The notes below the pieces were generated by a model. The model was not told the origin of the DNA. It saw nothing but the letters and a program-made list of their open reading frames with translations, and ran no database searches. From positions 4,712,001 to 4,776,000 of the forward strand of contig OY760427.1 in NCBI GenBank assembly GCA_963663495.1: 64,000 bases of DNA, in the 5' to 3' direction. The position numbers were made by a program, and so were the translations under genes. Of the stretch, positions 45,172 to 55,562 are shown piece by piece. This DNA comes from G963663495 sp963663495 (lineage in GTDB: Bacteria; Bacteroidota; Rhodothermia; Rhodothermales; Bin80). How positions within the stretch are numbered: position 1 is the stretch's first letter; every line of letters begins with the position of its first letter.

Positions 45172-48100
45172 ATGATATCACATTCCAGCAGATGCAGGTT
45201 CCTCCGTGGGCGCGCCCGTTCGCTTTCCGGACGGGTCAGCGGTGATCACAGCGGAGTCGTTTTATCCGCGCGCGGTTGCCAAACTACGGGTATAGGTGTT
45301 GTTGTACACGGTGAGCGGTGCTGTTTGCTACCAATTCTGCCGTTCTCGGTGGCGCTGCTTGTCGCCTTCGCGCCCGGTGCCGCAGCGCAGGCACCGACAC
45401 CCAATTCCGATGGTTCGGTAATCGTCCCCAATGCCTGGCCATTAAAGCCATCGGGTCTCGTTGCGGGCGATAAGTTCCGGCTGCTCTTTGTTACCTCCAC
45501 TCAGCGTAATGCGTCGGATAATACCATTGCATCGTATAATACCTATGTGCAGAATGCAGCCAAAACCGGGCATGCGTCCATTCGGAGCTACGGGAACCTG
45601 GTAAAGGCGCTTGCATCAGTGCCGTCTGTTAGTGCCCGCACCAACACCGGCGTCACCGCTACGGCTGCCGAGCCGATCTACTGGTTGAACGGCGCCAAGG
45701 TAGCCAATCACTCTCCAGATTTTTATAACGGAAGCTGGCAAAGCTACGCTGGTACGACAGAAACGGGGGCATCCAATTCAAATCATCTCGTTTGGACAGG
45801 CAGCTGGGACAACGGGACCGTATACCGTAGCGGCGCACTAGGCTCCAGTAATCCCCGGTACGGAACGCTCGCTGATAACGCTAGTCCGTTGTCGGATGGT
45901 TTCGGTGAAGCCGAAACCGAACTTCCACTCTACGCCATGACTCCGGTGTTCGTGGTGGACGATCTGCCTGTGCTTACCATCACGGCGGGCACCGCCTCAA
46001 CCGAGGGCGAAGAAGTAGCGTTCACCATCCGGGCCGATGGGGCTTACGGATCAGACCTACAGGTGAGATATTTGGTTGCCGACGCCGCTGGCCCTAGCAG
46101 CTTCCTCTACCGCAATAACGTTGGTATCAAGACTAACGCGATGACCGGGGGATCCCAAACCAAGGCCCTAAGAATCATCACCACCGGCGCGGCAATATCG
46201 GCTAATGACGATGAGCCCGACGGAAAGGTAACGATTACCCTGATGGAAGGCCCGGGCTACACTATTGGCTCGCCGGCTTCGGCTGCCCATGACGTGATAG
46301 ACAACGACCCGACAACGGTTACATTGGAGGGCGTGGCGAAGACCATTTCCGAGCAGGGGACTCTTGATTTCACTGTTAAGTTGAATCGTCCGCTGGTCGC
46401 CGGCGAAATTCTTCCCGTGCCGTTGAAGCTCGGCGGAGTAGCGAGTGTTGGCAGCGACTATACGGTAGCCTGTCTCACTCCATTGCCAAAGGGTGTCAAG
46501 TGCGCTGGAGGTACCACCGCCACTGCGACCATCACATTCACCGGACCATCGGCGAAGCAAGTGGACCTGCAGGTGCAGGCGCTCGCTGACAACAATCCGG
46601 AGACCGCTGCCGAGTCGGTGACCATCGGTCTCGGAACGCTAGGCCCGACTTCCGGCACTAAGATGAGCGGCGGGGCAAAGGGCGTGGACAACTTGGCCGA
46701 CTTCAACATAATGGAATCGACCACCGTTTCGCTATCCTTCAGTGTGGAGAGCAGTTCAGTTGCCGAGGCTAAGAGCGCTGTTGCGCAATTTTCTGCCTTT
46801 GTTACCAACGGTGAGGTACCCGCTGGTGGCGTGGTCATTCCCTTCACTATTAACCCTGGGGATGCTGTGGAGGGCGACGCTTCTCGCGCCGACTACGGCA
46901 CGATTCCAGCGGGCATTTCAATCGCTGCCAGCGGGCTGAGCGGCACTGCGAATGTGAACATCGTGAATGATAACATTGACGAGATGCGCGAGCGCATGCG
47001 GTTTTACGTACCATCGCTGCCTCCAGGCTACATTTTCGATGGCGGCGGATCCTTTGATGCGACATACAGCCAAGTGATGATTCTGGACGACGATGCGACG
47101 CAGGTGAGTATTACGGGCGGCGGGACGATCACCGAGGGGGATGTGAACAGCTTGGTGACGATGACGATCGCTCTGAAGCGAAGCCTGACGGTTGGTCCGT
47201 TCAACTCCAATCCGGAGAAAGCCATCGTGCCGGTCAGCCTGTCTACAACGACCGGCGCTGCGCTGCCCGGCGACACCAACCCGCTTTTCACTGTCACGGC
47301 ATCTGGAGAGGGGATTACCATCGGCAGCCAGAACACATCTACTCCCACTATCACCTTTACGGGCAGCGCCACCAAGACGGTGAAGACGGCTACGGTCACG
47401 TTCACAGCCACGGCCAATGGTGACAGCGACACTACACCGGAGACGGTGAAGGCGACGCTGGGCAACATGACGAATTCGGACATGGATGGAGGCGTGAGCG
47501 CAGCTACGGACAACTCGGCCACGCTGACCATTGCCGACGACGATGCGCCGCCGCCCGAGCTTTCAGTGGCGGTGGTTGGAGGTGCGAGTGTGGATGAGGG
47601 CGGCAGCGCGACTCTGCGGGTGACGCGGACTGGAGATACCTCGTCGTCGCTGAGCTTCAGCGCAACCTGCCCCGAGCCAGATGGTTTTTCTGGAACTTGT
47701 GCTCCTGCGACGAGCTTTTCGGCGGGCAAGGCGTCGGTGGACATAACATACTCGGTTACAGAGGATGCCAAAGACGAACCCAACGCTGCCGCGAGCTATG
47801 TTCTGAAAACCGGTTCGGGCTATACGGTTTCGACAACGGCGAGTTCGGTATCGCTGGCGGTGGTGGACAACGACGCGACCGAGGTGTTGTTTACGGCGAG
47901 TACGAGTGATCTGATGGAGGGTGAACAAAGACCTACACATTTGTCACTCGGACGCAAGCTGATGAATGGTGAGAAGTTGACGGTGCCGCTAACCGTCTCC
48001 GGCACGGCGACGCAAGGCGTGGACTACATCCTAGCTGGAGACACACAACCCAGCGCGACCTGGGCTAATTTAGACAGCGCCCAACCTACCGTCACCTTCA

Positions 48101-51100
48101 CCGGCCCCAGCACTTCAGCAGTCAAGCTCGTCGTTGGAGCCGCTTGGGACGGCATGGTGGAGGCGGGAGGCGAGACGCTGGACATTGGTCTTGGGCCTTT
48201 GGACAAGAATTCCGGTACTGGCCTCGGCGGCGGTGCGGTGGGCAAGGAGAGGGCGGGGCCGTTCACTATTGTGGATTCGCCGCCGATAGCCGTGAATCTT
48301 TCCGTCAGCAACAGCGGCGCGGCGACGGAGGGAGGTGCGGCGCTGACGATCACCGCGACGCTGGAGAGCGCCATCGACCGCAGCGCTGCCATCGCCATCC
48401 CCATCCAAGTGCGCTCGACCGGTACCACTGCCCAGGCCGCAGATTACGCGGTCGGGTCGAGCATCAGCATTGCGAATCTCAACACTAGTGGCACGACCTC
48501 GTTCACGGTGATAGACGACGTTATCGCCGAGGGCAACGAGACGGTCGTGATGGAGCTGGGATCCCCACTTCCGCTCGGTATCACTTCGGGCACGACGACC
48601 CATGTTACCATCACGATCGCCGACGACGACCAGACTCCGACAGTGAGTCTGGTCATGACGCCAACCACGATCGGGGAGAGCGGGGCGGGGAACGCAAGCA
48701 CGGTGACTGCGATGCTGAGCGGCCTTTTGGGCGCTCCGGTAACGGTGACGGTGACTACGGCTCCAGGCGCCAACGCCATGGCGACGGACTACACGGTGAC
48801 GGCGAACAAGGTGTTGAAGATTGCTGCGGGTGAGACAAAGAGCACGGGGGTGGTGACGATAACGGCGGTGGACAACGCGGTGGATGCTCCGAACAAGGCG
48901 GTAACGGTATCAGGGACGGCTTCTGGTGGTGTGGGTAATCCGACCAACATGACGCTCACGATCACCGATGACGAGGACATACCGACGGTGAGTTTGGTTC
49001 TGACGCCGGCGACGATCGCAGAGAGTGGGGCGGGGAACGCGAGCACGGTGACGGCGATGCTGAGCGGCCTGTCAAGCGCTCCGATAACGGTGATGGTGTC
49101 TACGACTCCAGGCGCTAACACTGCGACGACCGACTACACGGTGACGGCGAACAAGGCGCTGGAGATCGCTGCGGGTGCAACATTGAGCACGGGGGTGGTG
49201 ACGATAACGGCGGTGGACAACGCGGTGGACGCACCGAACAAGGCAGTGACGGTTTTAGGGACGGCTTCCGGTGGTGGGGTGGGGAACCCGACAAACATGA
49301 CGCTCACGATCACTGACGACGAAGGAATACCAACGGTGAGTCTGGTGCTGGCACCGACGACGATAGCGGAGAGCGGGGCGGGGAACGCGAGCACGGTGAC
49401 AGCGATGCTGAGCGGCCCGTTGAGCGCTCCGGTAACGGTGACTGTGACTACGGCTTCAGGTGCCAACACCGCCACTACTGACTACACGGTGACAGCAAAC
49501 AAGGTGCTGGAGATCGCTGCGGGTGCAACATTGAGCACGGGGGTGGTGACGATAACGGCGGTGGACAACGCGGTGGACGCACCGAACAAGGCAGTGACGG
49601 TTTCAGGGACGGCTTCCGGTGGTGGGGTGGGGAACCCGACAAACATGACGCTCACGATCATTGATGACGAGGGCATACCGACGGTGAGTTTGGTGCTGGC
49701 ACCGACGACGATAGCGGAGAGCGGGGCGGGGAACGCGAGCACGGTGACAGCGATGCTGAGCGGCCAGTCAAGCGTGCCGGTAGTGGTAACGGTGGCTACG
49801 GCTCCAGGTACCAACACCGCCACTACTGACTACATGGTGACGGCGAACAAGGTGTTGGAGATCGCTGCGGGTGCAACATTGAGCACGGGTGTGGTGAGGA
49901 TCACGGCGGTGGACAACGCGGTGGACGCACCGAACAAGGTGGTAACGGTATCAGGGACGGCTTCCGGTGGTGGGGTGGGGAACCCGACAACCATGACGCT
50001 CACGATCATTGACGATGAGGCGGTATCGTGGACGGTGGGGGTGAGCCCGGCGTCCATTGCGGAGAACGGGGGCACCTCAATGGTAACGGTATCAACGAAC
50101 GGAGCGACCTTCGCTACAAACCAGACGATCATTTTGGCGCTAACGGGAACGGCGACGAAGGGGGTTGATTACACGATCGGGGCGGAGTCGTTGACGCTGA
50201 CAGCCGGCCAGACATCGGTGTCAACAACGGTGACCGGCGTGGATGACAATTTGGACGACGGTGGCGAGACTATCATTGTTACGGCGCGCGTGGGCGGTAG
50301 CACGTTGGGAGCAGCGCGGACGGTGACGATTATTGAGATCCCCGCGCCGCCAGTCGTTCCAACGGTAAGCGTGTCAGCGTCTCCGAACCCGGTGAACGAG
50401 GGTCAGTCCGTCACTGTCTCCGCGCGGCTGTCCACTGTGCTGTCGGGCAATGTGACGATACCGTTAACACTCACGCCGGCGACGGCGGAGTCCGGCGATT
50501 ACGGTTCGCTCTCACATATCACGATAACGGGCGGCGCTCTTGCCGGAACCGGGACGATCACTACGACGGACGATGCTGACCTAGATGATGAGACATTTAC
50601 GGTGGCGCTGGGAAGTTTGCCGCCCGGGGTGATTGCTGGTAGTCCCTCGTCGGTTGAGGTGACGATTTCCGACACTGACCAAGCACCAACCGTTCCGACG
50701 GTAAGCCTGTCGGCATCTCCGAACCCGGTGAACGAGGGTCAATCCGTCATTGTTACCGCGCAGCTTTCTGCTATGTTATCGGGCAGCGTGACGATACCAC
50801 TGAGGCTTACGCCGACGACGGCGGAGTCCGGCGATTACGGTTCGCTCTCACATATCACGATAACGGGCGGCGCTCTTGCCGGAACCGGGATTATCACTAC
50901 GACGGACGATGCTGACTATGACCATGAGACCTTCACTGTGGCGTTGGACAATCTGCCGTCCGAGGTGACCGAGGGCAGCCCGTCATCGGTCACGGTTATC
51001 ATCTCTGATGACGACGAGAGGCCAATTGACCCGCCGGTGTTGGTGTTGGCGTCGTGCGAACCGTGTACTGTGCCGAAGCGAGGCGAGGTGATTTTGACCG

Positions 51101-54100
51101 CGACGGCAACATACTCGGGCGGCGACCCGATGACGTTTGAGTGGAGCGCGACGGGGGGCAGCTTCGTCGGATCAGTCAACAATCCGATTGCGCAATGGAT
51201 TGCGCCGGACGAGATCGGGAAAGTGACCATGCTTGTGACTGTCTCAAGCGGACTTGGCATCGAGGCAACCGCTTCTTTCAAAGTGGATGTCATCAACCGC
51301 TCGCCGGCGTTCGGACTGGATGTCTATAACTTCAGGTTGGCTGAGAACTTGGATGGCCGTCGGCAACCGGTTGAACTCGGCCCGGTGACGGCGGAGGATC
51401 CCGATGGCGAGGCGGTGACGTACCAAATGGTTGCCGGCGATGGGACGCGCTTCGCCATAGGGGTGGTTGACGGCGTGGCTACGTACATAGGTCCGGGAGA
51501 AGACTTTGAGACGGTACCGCACCGCTATGAACTGAAGGTGCGCGCTAGTGACGCCTCCTCTGGGGACGCGGAGGCGCGCATAGTGGTGACAGTGACCGGC
51601 GTAAACGAGCGTCCGGTGGCGAAGGACGACGCGGTAGAGACACCGGAGGACCGGGAAGTGATGGTGGATGTGCTGGCCAACGACTCGGATGTGGACGGCG
51701 ATGGGCTGCGCATCGCATCGGTATCGGAGGCATCGAACGGAACGGTGAGCGTCGGTTCGGAGGGAGGTGTGACCTACATGCCGGAGTCTGACTGGAACGG
51801 CACCGACAGGTTCACTTATGTCATCTCGGATGGGGATGGCTTAACGGCGGAGGCGACGGTTGAGGTAAAGGTGCTGTCGGTCAACGATGAGCCGCTGGCG
51901 GAGGACGATGTGGCCGAGACGCCTGAGGACATGTCAGTGACTGTGAATGTGCTGGCCAACGACAGGGACGAGGATGGCGATGGCCTGCGTATAGCATCGG
52001 TATCGGAGGCGTCGAACGGAACGGTGCGTGTTGCTTCGGAGGGAGGCGTGACATACACGCCAGCGTCTGACTGGAACGGCACCGACAGGTTCACTTATGT
52101 CGTCTCGGACGGGGGCGGCCTGATGGCGGAGGCGGCGGTTGAAGTTAAGGTGCTGGCTATCAACGATGCACCGGTGGCGGAGGACGATGTGGCCGAGACG
52201 CCTGAGGACATGTCGGTAACTGTGAATGTGCTGGCCAACGATAGGGACAAAGATGGCGATGGCCTGCGTATAGCATCGGCGTCGGAGGCGTCGAACGGAA
52301 CGGTGCGTGTTGCTTCGGAGGGAGGCGTGACATACACGCCGGAGTCTGACTGGAATGGTACCGACAGATTCACCTATGTCGTATCGGACGGGGACGGGCT
52401 GACATCGGAGGCGGCGGTTGAAGTTAAGGTGCTGCCGGTCAATGATGCGCCGGTGGTGGTTGGGGTCATCCCGGACCAGGCGCTTGACGAAGGGGGCGGT
52501 GCGGCGGACATGGATCTTGCGCCGTTCTTCGGCGATACAGACGGGAACGTACTGACCTACGGTGCGGAGTCGTCGGACTTGGGCGTGGTGGCCGTCTCGG
52601 TGGAGGGAACTCTCTTGACGCTGACGCCTGCGGTTTTCGGGTCAGCTTTGGTGATGGTGACGGCAGAGGACGCGGGTGGACTCAGTGCGACGCAGAGCTT
52701 CCAGGTGGGGGTGGGGGACCGGCCACAACGCGCGGTTATTGAGAACATGTTAGCTGCCACCGTGCGGAGTCACTTGGCGAGTCTGCAGATGGCGCTCGGT
52801 CGGCGAGTTGCTGCGGATGCTTGTGAGCCGTCCCGGCTTTCAGTGGCGGGACGGCGGGTGCCGCTGGGAAGAGAAGCGCCTTCGGCCGCGTTGAATCAGT
52901 TGGTTGAGGGTGTCCGCATGATGCCGACAGCTGTGCTGGGCTTGGGCAGTGGGGATGGCGGCACAATGGATCCCACCGCCCAGCAGGGGACATTAAGGGG
53001 GCAGGATCAAATGGTCAACGGCGGTTGGTCCCGACTGGCACAAGCCTTTGGACTTGGCAGAAGCGGTGGCACAGACTTCAGCCTTTCGTGGGGGGCTGAG
53101 AACGAGTGTGCAGGGATGGGGAGGCGTTGGTCCTTTTGGGGACACGGGGATGCGCAGAATTTTGAGGGGGCGCCAACGGCCGACGGGTACGATTCCGACT
53201 ATGACGGGGGGCTCCGCACAGGATATGTGGGGATTGACTTGAGGCTGGACGGGCACTGGCTGGCGGGGCTGGCGCTAGCGCGGAGCGGGAGCACCGGCGA
53301 CTGGCAGGCCGGTACCTCGGATGGACGGCTGATGCAGCGGATGACAGCACTCCATCCATACGTGAGGTGGGGGAACGGGTCCACATCGCTTTGGGCGACG
53401 GTAGGTGCGGGAAGGGGTGACGCAGAGAATCTGAGGACGGCTGGACAGCTTGGGACGAGTGCGACGCAGCTACGCCTCGGGCTCGTCAAAGCGCAGCGGA
53501 GCTTCGGGTCGCCGCGCGGACTCGAAATCAGCTTGACGGGTGATGCTTCGTGGGCCGCGTTTCGGACCGACGATGGCCAGGAGACCGTGGACACACACGA
53601 CATTTCGGTGAACCAGATCAGGATCGGGGTTGATTTATCGTTGCCTCGGAGGGTCGGTGATGGCGCCGAGTTGACTCCCTTCGGCACGTTGTATGCACGC
53701 CACGATGGCGGTGAGGGTCAGACCGGCAATGGCATTGAGATTGCCGGAGGGCTAAGGGCTTCTCGCGGTATGGTTCGTCTTGACGCTCAGGCCCGCATGC
53801 TGGCGCTCCATTCGGCGGCAGGCTACCGGGAGAGCGGCGCGGCACTAACACTCACCGTGGGCAAGGCGGAGGGCGATGGACTGTCATTCTCTCTGGCGCC
53901 GCTATGGGGTGATGCGGCCACGGCAACAGGTTCGCTGTTGCGCGGTCGGCTGGAAGGCCATTCGCGGAACAGTCTGTCAATACAAGAGGACGCATGGACG
54001 CTGGACGCGCGGGCCAACTACGGCATATCGCTTGCGGGATCCCACCGGTTGGACATCTTTGGCAGCTACAGTCCGGCACTGGGCGTACCGGGCTTCGGTG

Positions 54101-54150
54101 TCCGGCTTGGCGTGAACGGTCGCAGCCACGGCGGTGGCGGCGGGCGTTAG
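45172..54150 (+). CDS. Giant Calx-beta/cadherin-type surface protein with C-terminal barrel (2992 aa)
   Basis: Predicted exported surface protein. A basic extension (1-50) precedes a hydrophobic segment and A-A-A-Q-A cleavage near 74. Residues about 80-265 form a distinct N-terminal domain (L-V-A-G-D-K-F-R-L-L-F-V-T-S-T, Y-N-T-Y-V-Q-N, P-I-Y-W-L-N-G-A-K-V) that I associate with large marine surface proteins but cannot name. Calx-beta-like units follow to about 1155. Four near-identical 115-residue units (P-T-V-S-L-V, A-E-S-G-A-G-N-A-S-T-V-T-A-M-L-S-G) come next, then further Calx-beta-like units, a PKD-like unit with C-E-P-C, a cadherin-like unit, three 93-residue V-N-V-L-A-N-D units and an I-P-D-Q-A-L-D-E-G-G-G unit. 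The barrel spans about 2650-2980 and is homologous to that of the 3518 gene. It ends in a Gly/Arg tail, not an aromatic. Probable adhesin; stop is TAG. Confidence 0.83.
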   Translation: MISHSSRCRFLRGRARSLSGRVSGDHSGVVLSARGCQTTGIGVVVHGERCCLLPILPFSVALLVAFAPGAAAQAPTPNSDGSVIVPNAWPLKPSGLVAGDKFRLLFVTSTQRNASDNTIASYNTYVQNAAKTGHASIRSYGNLVKALASVPSVSARTNTGVTATAAEPIYWLNGAKVANHSPDFYNGSWQSYAGTTETGASNSNHLVWTGSWDNGTVYRSGALGSSNPRYGTLADNASPLSDGFGEAETELPLYAMTPVFVVDDLPVLTITAGTASTEGEEVAFTIRADGAYGSDLQVRYLVADAAGPSSFLYRNNVGIKTNAMTGGSQTKALRIITTGAAISANDDEPDGKVTITLMEGPGYTIGSPASAAHDVIDNDPTTVTLEGVAKTISEQGTLDFTVKLNRPLVAGEILPVPLKLGGVASVGSDYTVACLTPLPKGVKCAGGTTATATITFTGPSAKQVDLQVQALADNNPETAAESVTIGLGTLGPTSGTKMSGGAKGVDNLADFNIMESTTVSLSFSVESSSVAEAKSAVAQFSAFVTNGEVPAGGVVIPFTINPGDAVEGDASRADYGTIPAGISIAASGLSGTANVNIVNDNIDEMRERMRFYVPSLPPGYIFDGGGSFDATYSQVMILDDDATQVSITGGGTITEGDVNSLVTMTIALKRSLTVGPFNSNPEKAIVPVSLSTTTGAALPGDTNPLFTVTASGEGITIGSQNTSTPTITFTGSATKTVKTATVTFTATANGDSDTTPETVKATLGNMTNSDMDGGVSAATDNSATLTIADDDAPPPELSVAVVGGASVDEGGSATLRVTRTGDTSSSLSFSATCPEPDGFSGTCAPATSFSAGKASVDITYSVTEDAKDEPNAAASYVLKTGSGYTVSTTASSVSLAVVDNDATEVLFTASTSDLMEGEQRPTHLSLGRKLMNGEKLTVPLTVSGTATQGVDYILAGDTQPSATWANLDSAQPTVTFTGPSTSAVKLVVGAAWDGMVEAGGETLDIGLGPLDKNSGTGLGGGAVGKERAGPFTIVDSPPIAVNLSVSNSGAATEGGAALTITATLESAIDRSAAIAIPIQVRSTGTTAQAADYAVGSSISIANLNTSGTTSFTVIDDVIAEGNETVVMELGSPLPLGITSGTTTHVTITIADDDQTPTVSLVMTPTTIGESGAGNASTVTAMLSGLLGAPVTVTVTTAPGANAMATDYTVTANKVLKIAAGETKSTGVVTITAVDNAVDAPNKAVTVSGTASGGVGNPTNMTLTITDDEDIPTVSLVLTPATIAESGAGNASTVTAMLSGLSSAPITVMVSTTPGANTATTDYTVTANKALEIAAGATLSTGVVTITAVDNAVDAPNKAVTVLGTASGGGVGNPTNMTLTITDDEGIPTVSLVLAPTTIAESGAGNASTVTAMLSGPLSAPVTVTVTTASGANTATTDYTVTANKVLEIAAGATLSTGVVTITAVDNAVDAPNKAVTVSGTASGGGVGNPTNMTLTIIDDEGIPTVSLVLAPTTIAESGAGNASTVTAMLSGQSSVPVVVTVATAPGTNTATTDYMVTANKVLEIAAGATLSTGVVRITAVDNAVDAPNKVVTVSGTASGGGVGNPTTMTLTIIDDEAVSWTVGVSPASIAENGGTSMVTVSTNGATFATNQTIILALTGTATKGVDYTIGAESLTLTAGQTSVSTTVTGVDDNLDDGGETIIVTARVGGSTLGAARTVTIIEIPAPPVVPTVSVSASPNPVNEGQSVTVSARLSTVLSGNVTIPLTLTPATAESGDYGSLSHITITGGALAGTGTITTTDDADLDDETFTVALGSLPPGVIAGSPSSVEVTISDTDQAPTVPTVSLSASPNPVNEGQSVIVTAQLSAMLSGSVTIPLRLTPTTAESGDYGSLSHITITGGALAGTGIITTTDDADYDHETFTVALDNLPSEVTEGSPSSVTVIISDDDERPIDPPVLVLASCEPCTVPKRGEVILTATATYSGGDPMTFEWSATGGSFVGSVNNPIAQWIAPDEIGKVTMLVTVSSGLGIEATASFKVDVINRSPAFGLDVYNFRLAENLDGRRQPVELGPVTAEDPDGEAVTYQMVAGDGTRFAIGVVDGVATYIGPGEDFETVPHRYELKVRASDASSGDAEARIVVTVTGVNERPVAKDDAVETPEDREVMVDVLANDSDVDGDGLRIASVSEASNGTVSVGSEGGVTYMPESDWNGTDRFTYVISDGDGLTAEATVEVKVLSVNDEPLAEDDVAETPEDMSVTVNVLANDRDEDGDGLRIASVSEASNGTVRVASEGGVTYTPASDWNGTDRFTYVVSDGGGLMAEAAVEVKVLAINDAPVAEDDVAETPEDMSVTVNVLANDRDKDGDGLRIASASEASNGTVRVASEGGVTYTPESDWNGTDRFTYVVSDGDGLTSEAAVEVKVLPVNDAPVVVGVIPDQALDEGGGAADMDLAPFFGDTDGNVLTYGAESSDLGVVAVSVEGTLLTLTPAVFGSALVMVTAEDAGGLSATQSFQVGVGDRPQRAVIENMLAATVRSHLASLQMALGRRVAADACEPSRLSVAGRRVPLGREAPSAALNQLVEGVRMMPTAVLGLGSGDGGTMDPTAQQGTLRGQDQMVNGGWSRLAQAFGLGRSGGTDFSLSWGAENECAGMGRRWSFWGHGDAQNFEGAPTADGYDSDYDGGLRTGYVGIDLRLDGHWLAGLALARSGSTGDWQAGTSDGRLMQRMTALHPYVRWGNGSTSLWATVGAGRGDAENLRTAGQLGTSATQLRLGLVKAQRSFGSPRGLEISLTGDASWAAFRTDDGQETVDTHDISVNQIRIGVDLSLPRRVGDGAELTPFGTLYARHDGGEGQTGNGIEIAGGLRASRGMVRLDAQARMLALHSAAGYRESGAALTLTVGKAEGDGLSFSLAPLWGDAATATGSLLRGRLEGHSRNSLSIQEDAWTLDARANYGISLAGSHRLDIFGSYSPALGVPGFGVRLGVNGRSHGGGGGR
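48637..50021 (+). repeat. Four tandem ~348-bp coding repeats
   Basis: Units begin near 48637, 48980, 49328 and 49676. Each encodes P-T-V-S-L-V ... T-[IT]-D-D-E. The second to fourth units share long identical DNA blocks (for example around GGTGGACAACGCGGTGGACG), indicating recent duplication inside the gene. Confidence 0.85.
51601..52438 (+). repeat. Three tandem 279-bp coding repeats
   Basis: Units begin near 51601, 51880 and 52159. Each encodes a 93-residue module, [VI]-N-[ED]-x-P ... V-L-A-N-D ... D-W-N-G-T-D-R-F-T-Y-V. This is the tandem-95/cadherin-like type. One equivalent unit is present in the giant gene at 3518. Confidence 0.85.
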
Positions 54151-54885
54151 GCTGTACGATCATTGGAGGTATATCAATCGTTCAGGAGAGGGGGGCTGGC
54201 GCAGCCACTGGAGCAACGAACGCTCCACCGACTATGTACGCGTTAGTTGACAAGTACCGCGACAGACGTAAGTCAGTCAAAGCGGCGTTTCCTATTGGTC
54301 CTCACATGCTTTCATCAATAGTGGTTAGTCGTCGGCTTCCGAAGGCACTCTGTGAGGGAGGGTTGGATGGTCAGCCCCAAATTCACGGGAGAATCTGTCT
54401 TTGAGGCCGCGGGCCGTTTATTCTCGGTTGATCGCTTCGGAGTGTCCGGCGGCATCCACCTGGCATCGAATGCTCCCGGTAGCGTATCACCGAGGTTTGC
54501 GCCCTGACCTTCGTGAGAGGCGTAACGGTGGGACTAGAATTCGGCGACCGCGCTGGCGGCCCCGGTGACTCATGACAATAGGTTGTTCGCTAAGCCGCGT
54601 TGATGGAATCGGACTCCCTGCAGTGGCAGGGGAGGCAGTTCCTGCAGGTCTGATAGTATCTACGTGAATCCTCGCCGCATTTTGCACTACAGATCGAACG
54701 AGCGTGGGTATGTGGTGGTCAGCAGCATAGTGACGGGGTGACGGGTTCTCGGGAGATTACTCGTAGACATGATAACCCAGTCCGCAGATCGCATGGTATA
54801 GCCTGACGTTCCGCTGAATAGAAGCTCTTGCTGGTAGGGCGGTATAATGAAAGGACCTAGGCCATAGGATGTGTTTGGGAGTTAT
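54151..54885. other. Spacer after the second giant gene, no supported gene
   Basis: Only short, unrecognised open frames. The longest plausible one (54234-54404, M-Y-A-L-V-D-K-Y-R-D) has no recognisable relatives or convincing ribosome-binding site. No clear terminator hairpin was seen after 54150. Confidence 0.4.
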
Positions 54886-55134
54886 ATGGCTGAGTGCCAC
54901 GCGTTTTCGCAGGTGTTACTGTTTGCGCTTTGGTGGTGCGGACAGGATGACTTTCGCCAGTTCTTCCGGTATGGTAGGGATGGATTGTTGGATATTGAGA
55001 ATATCGTTTGTTATGGGGCGGCCGGGGCGTTTCGTTTCCTGAATCTTGTTACCGGGCTTCGGGGATTTATCTATGCGCATGGCGTTATAAGCTATAGAGT
55101 AGCACTAATCCATTGGGGCAGAATACCGAATTGA
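54886..55134 (+). CDS. Small hypothetical protein, doubtful
   Basis: 82 residues from ATG 54886; an in-frame ATG lies at 54871. Contains hydrophobic stretches (V-L-L-F-A-L-W-W and A-G-A-F-R-F-L-N-L-V) and no motif I recognise. It lies alone between a giant gene and a methyltransferase fragment. It could equally be chance open frame. Confidence 0.2.
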   Translation: MAECHAFSQVLLFALWWCGQDDFRQFFRYGRDGLLDIENIVCYGAAGAFRFLNLVTGLRGFIYAHGVISYRVALIHWGRIPN

Positions 55135-55341
55135 TTTCATGGCGGACATCTGCTTAGAGTAGGAGGCTGCATACATTGCGATCCAGTTTTCACGACAGTC
55201 GATCAACTTCAGGACCGATTCCTTGGCCTGTATCGGGACGCTCTTGACAATGCGGAAGTACCGGGCGGACCCCGGTACGGGCCACGAAGCGCACCGGACG
55301 AACCCATGAGACGCGGGCCATCAAGCACAGACATGGAAAAG

Positions 55342-55562
55342 CTACCACATAACGGCCTTAACCACCGGAATGGGTACGGCGTTGCCAGTAAGCCGTCTGA
55401 CGGTCGTTATCGGACTGTCAATCTCGTAGCTGTCGGGGAAGCCTTGCAGGCGCAGTATTTCGCGGCCCGTTAGTCTCCGTCCACGAGCAAGTAGTTGTAG
55501 CCGGCCGATGCCCGGAGTGCGCATGAGTACGGATGGCTTGATACGTTGCCGCTTACGTCTGG
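55342..55562 (-). pseudogene. C-terminal fragment of a C5-cytosine DNA methyltransferase
   Basis: About 72 codons ending at TAG 55342. R-R-L-T-G-R-E-I-L-R-L-Q-G-F-P matches motif IX and the start of the following helix of Dcm-type enzymes. L-T-G-N-A-V-P-I-P-V-V-K-A-V matches motif X. Upstream the frame is cut by the IS1595 transposase gene end at 55563, so the catalytic P-C and E-N-V motifs are missing. It cannot methylate DNA. It probably marks a former restriction-modification gene destroyed by the mobile elements. Confidence 0.7.
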
